Assembly: GCA_018873225.1 (NCBI GenBank)
Contig: JAEILZ010000009.1
Coordinates: 2,950,960-3,014,959 of the forward strand
Length of the DNA: 64,000 bases
Reading direction: 5' to 3'
From: [Phialemoniopsis] sp. UDSM-2020
Lineage: Eukaryota > Ascomycota > Sordariomycetes > Thyridiales > Thyridiaceae
Of the stretch, positions 33,708-45,938 are shown in pieces (the first letter of the stretch is position 1; the number at the start of each line of letters is the position of its first letter). The notes below the pieces were generated by a model. That model was not told the origin of the DNA, ran no database searches, and worked only from the letters and a program-made list of their open reading frames with translations. Position numbers and translations under genes: made by a program.

Positions 33708-35054
33708 CAAAATGTTACTCCGGCGATTGCGTTTACCATTGTAAAAACATAGTCTCACGCTGTAGCCTATGCGAGAATGTCTGGTTTTAATGGCTTCGGG
33801 AATTAGTCATTTGACTAAAACGCTCACTAAAAATAAAGCACGTTGTTCTCCAGGCGAGGACAAGGTGACCAAGGAGACTGATGATACGTCTAGGGCAGTC
33901 ATGATAGCCTACAGTGGTTGTAGACCAGGTCAACATAGCCTAGCAGAAGTTGAGCTATAGGGCCAAACCTGAGAACGTTCAACCTCAATTATAGCCTATC
34001 AACCATCATCTTTTTCCCTATCTTGAGTACATACTCCAGCTTCCAAGCTAAGAATTACGGAGAAGCCTTTGCGGATGCCCTGTGTAGATAGTTGTTTCAC
34101 TCTGCTTCCTGTAAGCAAGTGCCATTGAACAATAAAAGTCGCCGCCGATGCACGACGAACCAGGCTAAGTCGCAGCCAATTCTTTGAAGTCAAATCGCGA
34201 TCGTTGCCTTTTTTCAAATGAAAGCAAGAGGCTGAACCTGAATCGACGGGGCTTGCGAGGCTAGTCTTGAGTTGCAAATGACGGTGAGTTTTCGCATGGA
34301 TAAGGGGCAGTCGTGTGAGCGCGCGGGTCGGTCCGGCCCGGTCCAATGGTGCAAAGAACTCCAGACATGAACGATATTCTAGCAGAGGTGATATTCTAGC
34401 AGAGGTGCTGTGGAAGTCAGATCGGCCGCCAAAAGTCAATCCGAGCTGATCCGAGCTGAAGCTTGATTACTACTGACCGAGCTCAGCCGAGTAAGCTGCA
34501 TGATAGCCGGATTGCGAGACCCAATCATCAGAGTCGTAGAGTACACGAACCGGCAGACTTTTGGGGGCCTATGGTTCTTTATGTGTAGATTAAACTCCAT
34601 CTTGCTTGCAACATTACCCACATTACGACAATCATTAGGCAACGTTGATATGAAGCATCTGTTGCAAATCACTACAACTATAATGCTCATTGGTAGTCCA
34701 TGGTTAGGCACGCCGTAATCTACCTGCAATTCGCTGGTCTAGTAGCCTACTTTTCATGAAAAGGTAGGCTGAGCCAATATCCCCAACCTCAGCTTTCGAA
34801 ATATGTCAATGATCAAGAATAAGCTGCAACCCTACGAGCTGAGCAGTGAAGATGTAGTACTGTAAACCAACAAGATGATGTTTTGAGAGAGACATCTAAT
34901 TACTATAAATTGGACCGCTGCGCTCGACGGTCCTTGGCCATCTTCTTTTCAATTTCCCGTCCGCAACCACATACCTTGGAGTCATCGTTTGTAACTGCTC
35001 TGCCTTTTACTTGAGAGAGACCAACACAATTACTCCCAACGACTCTCAAGCACA
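33708..35054. other. Intergenic region, 1.3 kb
   Basis: Divergent promoter space between the small secreted protein (-) and the xylanase (+). It contains a 17-bp perfect tandem repeat (listed separately) and TATAAATTGG at about 34906, a possible TATA box for the xylanase. The short open stretches are not supported as genes. Confidence 0.4.
34373..34406 (+). repeat. 17-bp perfect tandem repeat
   Basis: GATATTCTAGCAGAGGT occurs twice back to back (34373-34389 and 34390-34406) with no mismatch, about 650 bp before the xylanase start. Function unknown; a recent slippage duplication. Confidence 0.85.
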
Positions 35055-36326
35055 ATGGTTTCGACAAAGATATTGGCCGGGATACTGCCGCTCTTGGTGG
35101 CACCACTCGCAGTGGTGGCTAGTCCAGCTCCCATTCGGCTCCCCGCCGTTGATCGAATCCAGCGTCGGGACGACTTGCCGAGCATCCACGAACTACTCGT
35201 CAGCAGGGGCAATGGCAGTCTATACTTTGGCACAGCTACTGAGTTTGACAAGAACCAGAACACCAAAGACATCATCAAGAATTATCTGGGCCAGGTCACC
35301 CCCGAGTTGACTATGAAGTGGCGCATCTTGCAACCCTCCGAGGGGCAATTCGACTGGACCCAGGCCGATGCTCTCGTCAACTGGGCCATGGCAAATGGCA
35401 AATCCATTCGAGGCCACACGCTTCTTTGGTGGCGACCCGACTTGGGAACGCCACCGCTGCCGGGCTGGGTCACCTCCATCACGGACGCCAACAGGGCCAA
35501 GGCCGTGCTCGAGAAGCATGTCAAGACGGTAGTTGGTCATTTCAAGGGGAAGATCAGGGCGGTATGTAAATCATGAGGCTTCTTTTTTGCAAGTACATTG
35601 TTGACTTAAAAATCAATAGTGGGACGTTGTCAATGAGATTTTCAACGATGACGCTCAAAATACATTCCGCGAATCTGTGTTCTACAAGCTTCTTGGAGAG
35701 GACTTCGTGGGCATTGCATTTCGCGCTGCGCGAGAAGCGGATCCGAACGCGAAGCTATACATCAATGACTACGGCCTCGACAGCGCAGACAAGAACAAGC
35801 TCAAGGTCTTGGTACGCAAAGTCAAGGAGTGGAAGGCCAAGGGCATCCCCATCGACGGCATTGGTATGTCGCATGACAGCACAGATACATGAGGTGGCAC
35901 AAGCTGACACGATGATGACACATCAACTAGGCTCGCAAACCCATATTTCAACCGGCCAATCGAACGGCATAGCGGGAGCTCTCGGACTCATGGCGAGTGT
36001 GGTCAACGAGGTCGCAATTACAGAACTTGACATCGCTGGCGGATTCGTCGGCGAAGATTGGTGGAAGATCGTCAAGGCATGCGTCTATCAAGCCAAGTGC
36101 GTAGGCATCACTACATGGGGGGTGAGCGACAAAGTAAGCAATGCTGTCCTGGGACTGGGACTGTTGTCTGGTACTCTTATGTTGTATTTCTAACCGCTCC
36201 CCCGGCTAGGACTCGCCGCGGTATTCAAAAGGCCAAAGGCCTTTGCTCTGGGACGATCAGTACAACGTGAAACCCCATGGCTATTGGCCCATGGTTGACT
36301 GGCTTAAGGGTAAGTTTTCTCAGTGA
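35055..36326 (+). CDS. Secreted GH10 endo-beta-1,4-xylanase
   Basis: Hydrolyses xylan backbones by the retaining mechanism. Four exons: 35055-35561, 35620-35863, 35931-36133 and 36210-36326, giving 356 residues. The signal peptide ([22 protein letters not shown]) is followed by a short propeptide ending in a dibasic RR, a likely kexin-type site. GH10 landmarks: YFGTATE near the start of the barrel, [16 protein letters not shown], the acid/base Glu in [17 protein letters not shown], the subsite residues in IGSQTHIS, the nucleophile Glu in AITELDIAG, and [13 protein letters not shown]. There is no carbohydrate-binding module. The C-terminus (DWLKGKFSQ) is typical of single-domain enzymes. Confidence 0.94.
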
Positions 36327-36551
36327 GTTGCGATCCTCCGAACGCCAAGAGAAGATACAAGGCCAAGTCAACATGTGTCGTCGTCGCGCAATTGATGCAT
36401 ATTATATTTACTCAACTTGGGATTAAGTTACTGTCTTTTTACGTACCGAATCTATATGGTCCATATGTTTATCTGTTCTTGTCTCCTCTTACTGGATGTG
36501 CCGGTTCGATGATGATGAAACGAAACAGGCCGTCTTGTCACGCATGGCTAG

Positions 36552-39500
36552 CTAGTTTCTGTTTTGAGTTCTTCCAACCTTAAGGTATGTAAGACTGAAC
36601 ACGGCCAAATAGTTGAGTGCCAGGAATCCGATAAATATACCAATGTTCCTCCATCGGTGTGTAAAGTCGTAAGCGTATTGAGCATACTGGAAGATGGTGA
36701 TTAGTGCGAGAAGAGAGTTGAGGGTGCGTTCTTCTTTTCGGCGTTGAGAACTCACATAACTTGCCCCATCATCATATCGACAGTATAGGCAATCGGTGTT
36801 GGCTTCCGGGTTCAATGTGTACCCCCCTCCGCCCGCAGCCCATGCTCCGCAAGTCTGTCCGGGAGGAGGATTGAAGATTACCGCGTCGACTGTGTCGCAT
36901 CGTAACCCCAACCCCTGTAACGCGCTTGTGACCACTCCTTCGGCGAGGTAGTAGAGAGGGCTGACCTCGAAGAACCAAGCCCATCCACGAGGGGTCGACG
37001 GTCGAGGAGACAAAGTTCCCGAAAAGGTATTGAACAGAAAGAACACGAACCCATTCGCGGCCAGCGCCGCTGACGCGGTCGGTGCCGCCGCCGATATCAT
37101 CTGCGCCAGCGCGTGAGTCCAAAGTAGGAACAGCAAGTACCCCAAAAGGCTGTACCCTGCCCTGTCTGGCTCCCCAGAAATGTCCGCGTAGAACACTGGA
37201 TAGTACCACAGAAGCCAGTAGACAAGTCCAGCCAAGAGTGCATATGGCACCTCCACAGCAACCGCGGCCGAAACGAGCGCAGGCCAACGATAGGTGCCGC
37301 GGGCGCGCTCACGGAGCGAGAAGATGTCCCGCAAGACAATGAACCTTGGCACTGCTTGCAAGGCCAAAGGTGGACCAACTATGAGAGAGACAAAGGTAGA
37401 AAAGACGCGGTTCGCAGCACCGCCAGGCGTCGAGGGAGGGTTGAGATAGGTCAGGCCGTTGAGAAGAGCCGATGCAGCGGACATGGCGAGCTTGGAGGTC
37501 AGGTATTCGGGCTCACGCCAGTAATGAAGCCATGTGCGGCGGAACAGGACAGTGAACTGGGTCAAGAAGGAGGCAGTAGAGGGCTCTGGTATGGACCTTC
37601 GTTGCGAAGGCTGGCGTGTAAGCGTTGACTGCTGAGTGGCTCGCACGTGCCGTTGCTCAGACATTCTCCAAGCTTCAGCCCAGTCCACTTGTGAACTGCT
37701 GCGCGAGCCTGCACCAACAACATCAAGAAAGTACTCAGCAGGGTTCTCGTGTGGCTGGCAGGGGCGAGCATGCTGGGCAAAGTAGGATATTGCCGTTGCA
37801 CATCTGGACCCCAGTGGCCCGTCATAGGCCAGCTTACCTCCACGAAGGAGGAGCACTAGGTGGCTAAAGTGCTCGATGAGCTCTGCTGCTGGCTGATGGA
37901 TGGTACAGAGCACAGTAAAGCCGTTCTTGGCGAGTTTGACGAGAAGATTGACAATCTTCATGGCGGATTGACCATCGAGACCCGACGTCGGCTCGTCAAG
38001 AAAGAGGATCTCGGGTTTTGTCGCCAGCTCCACTCCCATGGTCACACGCTTGCGCTGTTCGAGATTGAGGCCCGCTCCCGGAGTACCGATAAGTGCATCT
38101 GCAATGTCCTCCAGCTCCAGCAGTGAGATCACTTCCTCCACGAAAACTTCGCTATCATGTTTGGGAATCGCTTCTCCAGACATGGGTCGGAGTCGAGAAG
38201 TCATCTGCAGCGCTTCGCGAACGGTCTGCGTGGGCAAGTGGATGTCCTGTTGCTGCACATAACCCATGCGGCTGCCAAACGACGGAGGTAGAGGCTCAGA
38301 CCCCAATGAGATCGTCCCCGAGAGTGTACCTCCCTCGAGTCGTCCCGCGAGTGCGTTCAGAAGGGTCGTCTTGCCAGCCCCAGACATACCCATGAGAGCT
38401 GTCAGAGTGCCAGGTTCGACAAACCCATCAAGGCTATCCAGAAGTCGGCGACTCCCGTCCTTGACTTTGACGTCGAGTGCGAGATCTTTCCACGCCAGTG
38501 CTTCCTGGCAGTGATGTAGACGTGCAGACATGGACGCCCTCAAGTGGGGACCTGCCCTGTCATGGGGAGGGACATCGTCGTCGATCTCGCCCTTCTCACG
38601 ATCTGAATCAGACGACGCTGGGCTTGCGCTGGGAATATGCTGTGGCTCAGTCTTGAAGAAGACAGTCGCCATCCGTCCGGCTGGGAGTTTGTATCTCTCC
38701 ATCCCCAGACTGCCCTCAAGGTTTGTTAGTCCATGCTCGACGACTGGCGTGTACATCTTGATTATGTACGTATGTGGGTAAAACTCACGCGCTCACGAAT
38801 GCGAAGAAGACAAAGATAGCCGCATTTATCCCCACATTGCGCCATATGTGAGATGTGTAGAACGTAAAGTTGTCTCTGATAAACAGGGAGCCAGATACAG
38901 TAAAGCTGCCAGCTTGGGCGCCCGGCACTGCGCAGACAAAATTGGTGAAGGAGGAGGCGTTTCTGCCTCCGGGTGCAATGTCCATGTCGCTACAAGCGTA
39001 CTGAAGGTTTCCAAACTCGTTCGCGACAACAGATTCGAAGGCGTAGTACATGGGCTGTATCGGTCAGAAACTGGTGACATGACAGATTCATGTCTTGGGT
39101 GGAGAACACTTACATCCAGCCATCTGAGCCAACCCAACCAGTTCTGCATGTTCTTTGGCAGCACATAGAGACCCATGTACGAGACAAAGCAGTTGAAGAC
39201 CACACCGACAGGCAATACAGCCCTCTCCATGCTCGATGCAAACACTGCGCAGGTACGAAACAGCATGGACATGGCCATGTGTAGCACGAACAGCACAAAC
39301 AGCCACGTGAAGAACTTGGCTGGGTCCGCTTGATATCCCGTCATAAAGTACATCGGTATGTTGCAAGCCACGGCAACAAAAGCCGCCACGGCGTCCGGAC
39401 CCAGCTGGCCGAAGGCATAACTCATCGGCCTGTAGAATCTGTACCTCCGTTGCCGGATCACCAGTCCTCGCTGGCTAAACGTGTGACTGAATTCATTCAT

Positions 39501-41114
39501 AGCGCGGAGCGAAGGCACGAGGACTGCAAAGAACAACGAAGACGAGAGGATAAAGAGGGACCCTGTGGCGCGCTTCTTGTCGCGAAATAGCGTGCCGATA
39601 AAGATAGACTGGACAATGAGGACCGCCGCCTCTACGGCCCAGGTACGGTATTCGCGTGAAAGTACCCTGAATTGGCGAGCTGCACAGTGCTTGATTTGTA
39701 GGTGAACTGGCAGAGAGAAGGTCTGGCGTGGAGATGCGGGTGGATGAATCTGTCGTTTGGCAGTGGAGACCGCAGCAAGCAGTGCAGCGTGGTGTTTGGA
39801 GGAATGAAAGGCCTCCTCAAATTGAATAGGAGCTCTAGGAACTCTATTCTCGAAGTCAGTCTTGGTGGAGCAGAGGCCTACATCGCCAGTCATGGTGCTT
39901 AGAAAGTCGGTCAATGTGGTCCTTGGACCCCGGACGAAGCCAAGCTGTTCAAAATGCACCTCGGCATCGTCCACAGTGCCCTGAAAGATTTGACGCCCGC
40001 GGTTGATGACAAGCACCTTGTCAAACAGCTTGGCCATTGACTCGCTCCCCTGGTACAGGCTGACTACTGTTGCACAGCCCCGTTTCCTCGTGAACTCGCG
40101 GAGCATCTGGAGTACTTCGAGTGCCGTGGAGGAGTCGAGTCCATTGGTCGGGTTATCGAGACACAGCACACTGTAATATTGAGATCAGCTGACTGTAGAC
40201 ATGGTCGTTGAGGTGTAGGGTGTTTTACTCTGGACATGTAGCAAGTGCTTCGGCAAGGGACACACGCTTTCTTTCGCCCCCGCTTACGCCTCGTATGGCT
40301 TCATTGCCAACTTTGGTGTCCAAGACTCCGGATAGGCCAAAACAGCCAGCCAAAGCTTCCACGGTTGCATTGACTGCAGCACTAGATGTCGAAGGGTCTG
40401 AGGTGGTGCGAACGGCGAACCTATAGTGAAGCCATATAAGTCACTCGACAGTAAGAACAGAGATAGAGTTAGGCCAATGCTTACGCAAGCGTCTCGCGCA
40501 CAGAGAGGCGAGGGAGGTGCACATCCTCTTCCGCTGTGATCGTTCAGTAACAATGCCTCACAGAGAGAGGTTTGACTGCGCCATACCGCAAAACGTGGTG
40601 CGCACGGGGTCCTTATCCTGCATCTCAGCAGGCCGGCCACCGTAGGTGACCAGTCCGCCGGTGTGCTTGTACTCGTCGTGCATGCAAGCCAGTGATTTCA
40701 GGAACGTAGTGCACCCACTCCCTGGTCTTCCGATGACAAGCAACATCTCACCCGGCTCGATGGTGCCGTTGAAACCATGTAAAAGTGTCCTTGAAGGTTC
40801 TTGTTCGTAGTAGGTTTGGGGGTGAACAAGGCGTGGCAAAGATCGAATGACAGAATAGACTGTGGCTGCTGCTTGGACCTGGACCATGTCTTACGTGAGT
40901 TTCTTGCGTCGCCTTGTGTGGCTTCGGACAGACTTACGCCTCTGCCAGCTCCCTCCACCGTCAGGTTTTCGAAGACGACTGATGACCTTGCGGCAGACCG
41001 TTCCTTCAGGTTGTCCAGTAGCTTGTTCACGGCATCTGCAGTGGAGTGTACTGGCCGAGACGAACGCAGACTTCTGTGCACGGAGGACACGTCGTTTGTA
41101 GAGGCCTCGTCCAT
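36552..41114 (-). CDS. PDR-type full-length ABC transporter (ABCG)
   Basis: Plasma-membrane exporter with NBD-TMD-NBD-TMD order, about 1391 residues. Exons: 41114-40934, 40889-40587, 40533-40485, 40420-40229, 40170-39114, 39054-38797 and 38756-36552. The last contains a 69-nt in-frame intron near 36757-36689 (donor GTGAGT, acceptor CTTCCAG). NBD1 has the degenerate Walker [10 protein letters not shown] and signature VSGGERKRV, with Walker [17 protein letters not shown]2 has the canonical GMSGAGKTT Walker [16 protein letters not shown] in place of the signature, and [15 protein letters not shown]. This asymmetry is characteristic of fungal PDR pumps, which export azoles, plant toxins or lipids. 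Six hydrophobic segments follow each NBD, with a Cys-containing extracellular loop before the last. It is transcribed divergently from the Zn2Cys6 gene at 41770. Confidence 0.93.
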
Positions 41115-41769
41115 TTCAGTAGTGACATTGAACTATAGTGAATCTTGTATTGGACGGAGTTGGAGAGCAAATCTGCGCGTGGATGTGCGCCAGCCGGGCT
41201 CGAATATAAAGCCATGGTGAGCTTTAAGCAGGGAGCAGTGCTTAGAAATGCAAATTGGTTGGAAGGGCTCTTGAAATATGAATATGACAGCATTTTGCCT
41301 TGCAACATGAATAATTTCAGGAGTTCTCCGGAGTCTGGAAGTTCGGACGTACACAGAGAAGGCATGCAAGCACGCCAGCCAAGCGGAGTTGTCCGGAGTT
41401 GAGTCCTGGAGACTCCTTTCAGCCTAGTGCTGTTTGTCATAGCATCTTAACAAAGAGTACTTGAGTATAGCTGGCAGACTAGCCTGATTTTCAAGTTCCT
41501 AGTGTTATTGACAAAAGACGCGATTCAACAACGCGCCGCTGACAAATGTCTCGACCAAGTTAAGCGACCAAGTCCAACTTCATATCATTCACTCGTTCCT
41601 AGTACTTCAGTCCCTAACAGCAAGACTGCACCATCCAACCGAGAAGGGCAATTCCGCCCACAACCCGGAACCCGGCCTGGCCTCTTGACTTCATTGAACC
41701 CTGCATGTCCGGCTCGTGCCGCCCATCTGTTTATGACCCTTCTTTTCCTCGACCAGGAATGCCGCTGCC
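41115..41769. promoter_or_regulatory. Divergent promoter between ABC transporter and Zn2Cys6 regulator
   Basis: 655 bp shared by two diverging genes. It contains two copies of a 14-bp motif, GAGTT(C/G)TCCGGAGT, at 41321-41334 and 41386-41399, each with a TCCGGA palindrome, and an inverted GAGTC/GACTC pair at 41401-41415. CGG/CCG triplets are the contacts of Zn2Cys6 proteins, so these are candidate binding sites, perhaps of the adjacent regulator. That assignment is inference. Confidence 0.5.
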
Positions 41770-44098
41770 ATGTTCACCACCTTCGCGGGGAGACAGACAC
41801 CTCCAGAGACTGCTCCCTCGTCCACTCCGGGACCTCGAGTCCTCAAACGAGCCCAGGTCCGGCGTGCTTGTGATTACTGCCGGCTGAGCCGGTCAAAGTG
41901 CGACAACGACCGGCCGTGTCGAAACTGCCGGGAGCAGGGTCGGTCATGTTTGTTTAGCACCTCTGACAGGCGCAAGGGAGGGGCAGCACATAACCTAGCA
42001 AGCGCCAACGAGTAAGTACTTCGCTTCGATAGCCTCGAGGCCATGCATCGGGAGAGGGGCAATATGCTCACCAGCCAGAGAGATTGAGCGCCTTCGCAAT
42101 CGCATCCAAGATCTCGAGTCACAGGTCGAGTATGGCTCAACGTCTCCTTCACCATGGACCCGCTCACCCGCCAGCCATACTCCCACATCTTGTCAGCAAG
42201 GACCCAAAGAAGCCCAGCTCCCACTGGCCGGCCACCTGTGGAAGGGGCTAAGGGTTGGAGAGACCCTCTATGGCCCTGCCTCCATCTACTACTTTCAAAG
42301 TCGCATGTACGGCTTCTTACAGGACGTTTTCCGTAAAGAACAGCCCGACGTTACCGCCAAGCTCTTGGCCTTGCACTACCCGAGCTCGCAAAGCTCAGAT
42401 GCAGCCAAGGCCGACCTCTACATGGGGAGGTCCCAGCAGGATTACTACATCGACCTCTACTGGGGTTTTTTCCATTACATGAATCCGTTGATCGACGACA
42501 CCTTATTCAAAGAGCATTATAACAGTCTCTGGTCCTCCCCCGATATCTTTTCCACACGGGAGCCATCCGCCCTGGTGGATATCATCCTCGCCATCTGCAT
42601 TCAGTACGCCTCCACGTACACAGCGGATGGCTCCGACGAGACGCGGGAAGGCATGAAAGCATCATCGCCTCAACTCCTCCCTGCTGGTCTTGCGTTTTTT
42701 GAGCGCAGTCTCTCTATCTGCCGAGATCGCGCGGAATCGCCGACTCTTGAGACCGTCCAGTGCTACATCTTCATTGCGATGTACCTGATAAATGAGGGTT
42801 TCCTTAATTCGGCACATAATCAGCTCGCTACGGCCCTCACCACCGCATTATCTATCGGTCTTCATCATGGAATGTGCGATTCATTGTCCGAGGTTCAGAA
42901 CGAACAATCTCGCCGCGCTTGGTGGACGGTTCTGGGAATGGAAAGTGACATATCCGTGCGACTTGGTCGACCATCTCTGGCGTCAAGTTTCTCTAGGCAG
43001 CTGAACAAGGCCTCTCACTCTCCAAAAGTAGCACAGTTATTGAGTCCCTTGGTCACCGCTATTGATGAGTCTACCTCTTGGCTCACTTACCACGACCAAT
43101 GGGTTCGTCTCGTCACGATCGTCAGCACCATTCACTCGACTTTCTATTCAGAGTGTGACAACATCTTTCGTCGAAACGGTTTGGGCACACAGAACCCTTA
43201 TACTGACCATACCATCCGCGAATCCTGCGCAAAAGCACTGGTGTCCTTGACCCCGACCCTGTACGCCTGGGCTGCCGCCGTGCCTTCTGCACTGCGCTTC
43301 CCGCGTAGTGTCGACGCCGGGGCTCCCTTCGACATCACTTCGGCTGCTAACCCCCTCGACCTTTCCACTGCCGTGCACCGCGATCCTTCCACGCCCCTGT
43401 GGCTGCATAAGCAACGCATACTACTCGAACTGCGATTTCACCACGCGGTGGTCATGCTCTTCCACGTCTTCATAGCATTCAGCCCAAAGCCGACCACAAA
43501 CACACCTACGGTGGATTCCCTACCCATTGCGGCTGTGCGTCACGCCGTGACGCTGGTCCAGGCGGCACGCCAAGCCCTTGCCCATAGTGAATGCTTGCAG
43601 GGGTCTGCCGACGCTGCCCGTTGGCTGCGAGATTCTATTTCTGTACTGTTGGGGTTCGTGTGCTCATACCCCGTCTGTCCGCCGACAGCCCTGGCGCGGA
43701 AGGTCATTGAGCGCGGCGTGGAAGCACTAGAGATGTGCGCTGGAAGAGCAGCGGCGGACGAGGCAAGCGAATTCCGAAGGTTGTTGGGCGAGGCAGATGC
43801 CATACTCGAGGGTTTCAGCAGGCGAGGGAGAAGCGCAAGGGCAGATGTATTGATGGCAAGGCCCGGTCCTGGACAGAGTGCACAAGGCTCAGAGGTACCC
43901 TCATCATACGGGCTTGCAGACACCCTCGAAGACCCATCCACGGCGGTTGCGACACCATCGAGTTACCTACTTGGCTTCACCTCTGAGCCGGGCGGCCTCA
44001 GTGGTTTTGCCGACGTCGATCCGATTGGCAATGCCGAATTTTGGGCCAACTTTGTACAGGAGCCGGAACTATCCAGCGTTATATTACCGACTGTCTGA
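41770..44098 (+). CDS. Zn2Cys6 transcription factor
   Basis: Two exons (41770-42011 and 42079-44098) give 753 residues. The DNA-binding cluster is near residue 33 (ACDYCRLSRSKCDNDRPC then RNCREQGRSC). Exon 2 begins with a Leu/Arg/Glu-rich coiled-coil dimerisation stretch (EIERLRNRIQDLESQVE). The middle homology domain (about residues 250-420) includes LETVQCYIFIAMYLINEG, ALSIGLHHGM and RRAWWTVLGMESDISVRLGRPS, the hallmark xWW(x)3-5(D/E)xxxSxxxGRP pattern. A Ser/Gly/Pro-rich C-terminal segment may activate transcription. It is divergently oriented to the PDR exporter, a common pathway-regulator arrangement, so it may control that pump; its own targets are unproven. Confidence 0.93.
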
Positions 44099-44265
44099 TG
44101 ACCTATTCCATCTGAATGCTATAGTATCGCGCCCAGGCACGGAGGCGGCGTTCCCCAAAACTTGTCAAGGTATATACACCGTGTTTCAATGACTGAGCAA
44201 CCGAAACGGCCAGTCGATTGGGTCTAGAGATCTGGCCACTGCGTATCCTGGTCCCCCAATACTCT

Positions 44266-45309
44266 TCATCCGGAAAGCTCCTGCGGTTTTGGGGGCGGCA
44301 CAGCATCCAGCTCGTGGTGCACCCCGTGTGCCTCCAGCTCCTGGCGGTGCGGATACCCGTAGCCCTGCTCAGGTTTAACATCCGGGGAGTAGTAGGCGGG
44401 TGTGGTGGACATGGACATATACTGCTGCTGACTCCTGGGAGTCGAGGTCGCTGTCGTCGGTGGCCAGTCCCCGCCCGTTGGCGGATCGCCGGAACGGTTT
44501 TGGGGATTGTTCGCAAGCTCGTTGGAGTGCGCTGTGCTGCCGCGCTGCCTCCTCCTCCTCCGCCATAGCAGCGCCACAATCGCGCCGATGATCCCGACAA
44601 CGCCGAGTGCAACGCCGACACCAATTCCTGCAGAAGCTCCCGCACTAAGACCATGATGGGTAGAAGCCGGAGGGCTGTTTGTAGACCCGGGAGCGGTGGT
44701 GGCTTGAGTCGACGCCGCCGTGGTCGGAGTGGTCGGAGTGGTCGAAGTGGTCGAAGCAGGAGGAATGGTCGAGGATGCAGGTGTAGAGGTTGACAGACCA
44801 AGGGTGGTTTGCACTCGCTGGTTTGAGAGGAGGGTGAAGCTCGGGCTGTTGGCACCGTGGCCGGGTTCTTGCCCCGGCCTCAGGTCGAACCAGCAGACTG
44901 TGTTCGAGGTAAAGTTGAGAAGTACAGGATATGTGGCGTTGTACTGAGGTACCTAGCAGAGAGTCAGGTCCTTGTTCAAGGAAATTCATAGACGTTCACC
45001 ACGGAAAGGTGTCTTTACCGGATCATTGTAGACTTTACGCAAGAGTCGAGTCAGTATGTCACCGAGGATCAGCAGTGCGACCTATATAGACTGACCTTGT
45101 CTGCGGCCACCATCGCAAAAGGTGAGAAGGGAAGGCTTGTCAAACGAAGATGTGTACTGCACGTTGACGGTATCGAGGTAGTTGAATGTGAGGCCCTTGG
45201 TTGGGTACAAGAAAACGACGCCGTGGTCGTCAGCGACGCAAAGGGTCGAAAGGAGTGCAAGTCCAAGGAATGTATCCAGGGCCTTTGGCCTCCTGAGACA
45301 ACGCATCAT
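44266..45309 (-). CDS. Single-pass Ser/Thr-rich surface protein (Mid2/Wsc-like layout)
   Basis: Three exons: 45309-45096, a 14-nt microexon 45032-45019, and 44952-44266; 304 residues. An ATG three bases in (45306) is also possible. The N-terminus (ALDTFLGLALLSTLCVADD) is a signal peptide. The extracellular part has two isolated cysteines and an Asn-glycosylation-rich stretch (PQYNATYPVLLNFTSN), followed by a long Ser/Thr/Pro stalk suited to O-mannosylation. A Gly-rich membrane span (GIGVGVALGVVGIIGAIVALL) precedes a run of arginines and a cytosolic tail with Pro/Gln/Tyr-rich sequence and a conserved end (HHELDAVPPPKPQELSG). This is the architecture of cell-wall stress sensors and related fungal glycoproteins. 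The specific role is not known. Confidence 0.85.
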
Positions 45310-45938
45310 CCTGAATGACGATATTTGGCGCAGCCACTGTGCAAGGCAGACAGGCAGGCGACCCAAAAGACGGTCAATGGACAGAAAAGAGAGTGTAGGA
45401 AAAGAAGGAAAGAATTCAATTGTCGGTAATGAGACACAGGCAGTCTCCTCTGCCACGAAAGTTTGCCTCGCGTAGTAATCTCTCTCGGCCGCGCTTGTAT
45501 CATAATTTCCAAATAGAGACGGTTTAAGTCCGCAGGTGGTGGGACCATCAACACCATCAATGGATGGATTGGGCTGGGTCAGACCCGAGGTGCAGGGGTT
45601 GAATGTCGCATCTATGGCGATCCTTGCTCATATTTAGGCCATTTACCGGCTGAGGCGCGCCAGGCTAATTAGCTTAGAGTCAGCGCTTATCTCGGACCCC
45701 AAGCTTGGCACAGGTTGAGCCGGCTACGTGATGAGAGTGATTGCAATGGGGAATCTTGTCTAGGCTTAAGATTCACAGAGGAGAATTCCATGTCGATGGA
45801 AACGCCTGAAGATACTCAACGACAAATATGAGTCGACACGGACGAAACGATCTCGAAAGTAGGTCCTTGTATATATAAGACGACGTCAGTGTGGCACTAC
45901 GCCGGACTTTACTTATCACGCTCATTCTAGACATTCAG
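45310..45938. other. Intergenic region
   Basis: Promoter region of the surface protein and 3' flank of the ADH pseudogene. A plus-strand TATATATAA occurs near 45870 without a gene behind it. No coding feature supported. Confidence 0.4.
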
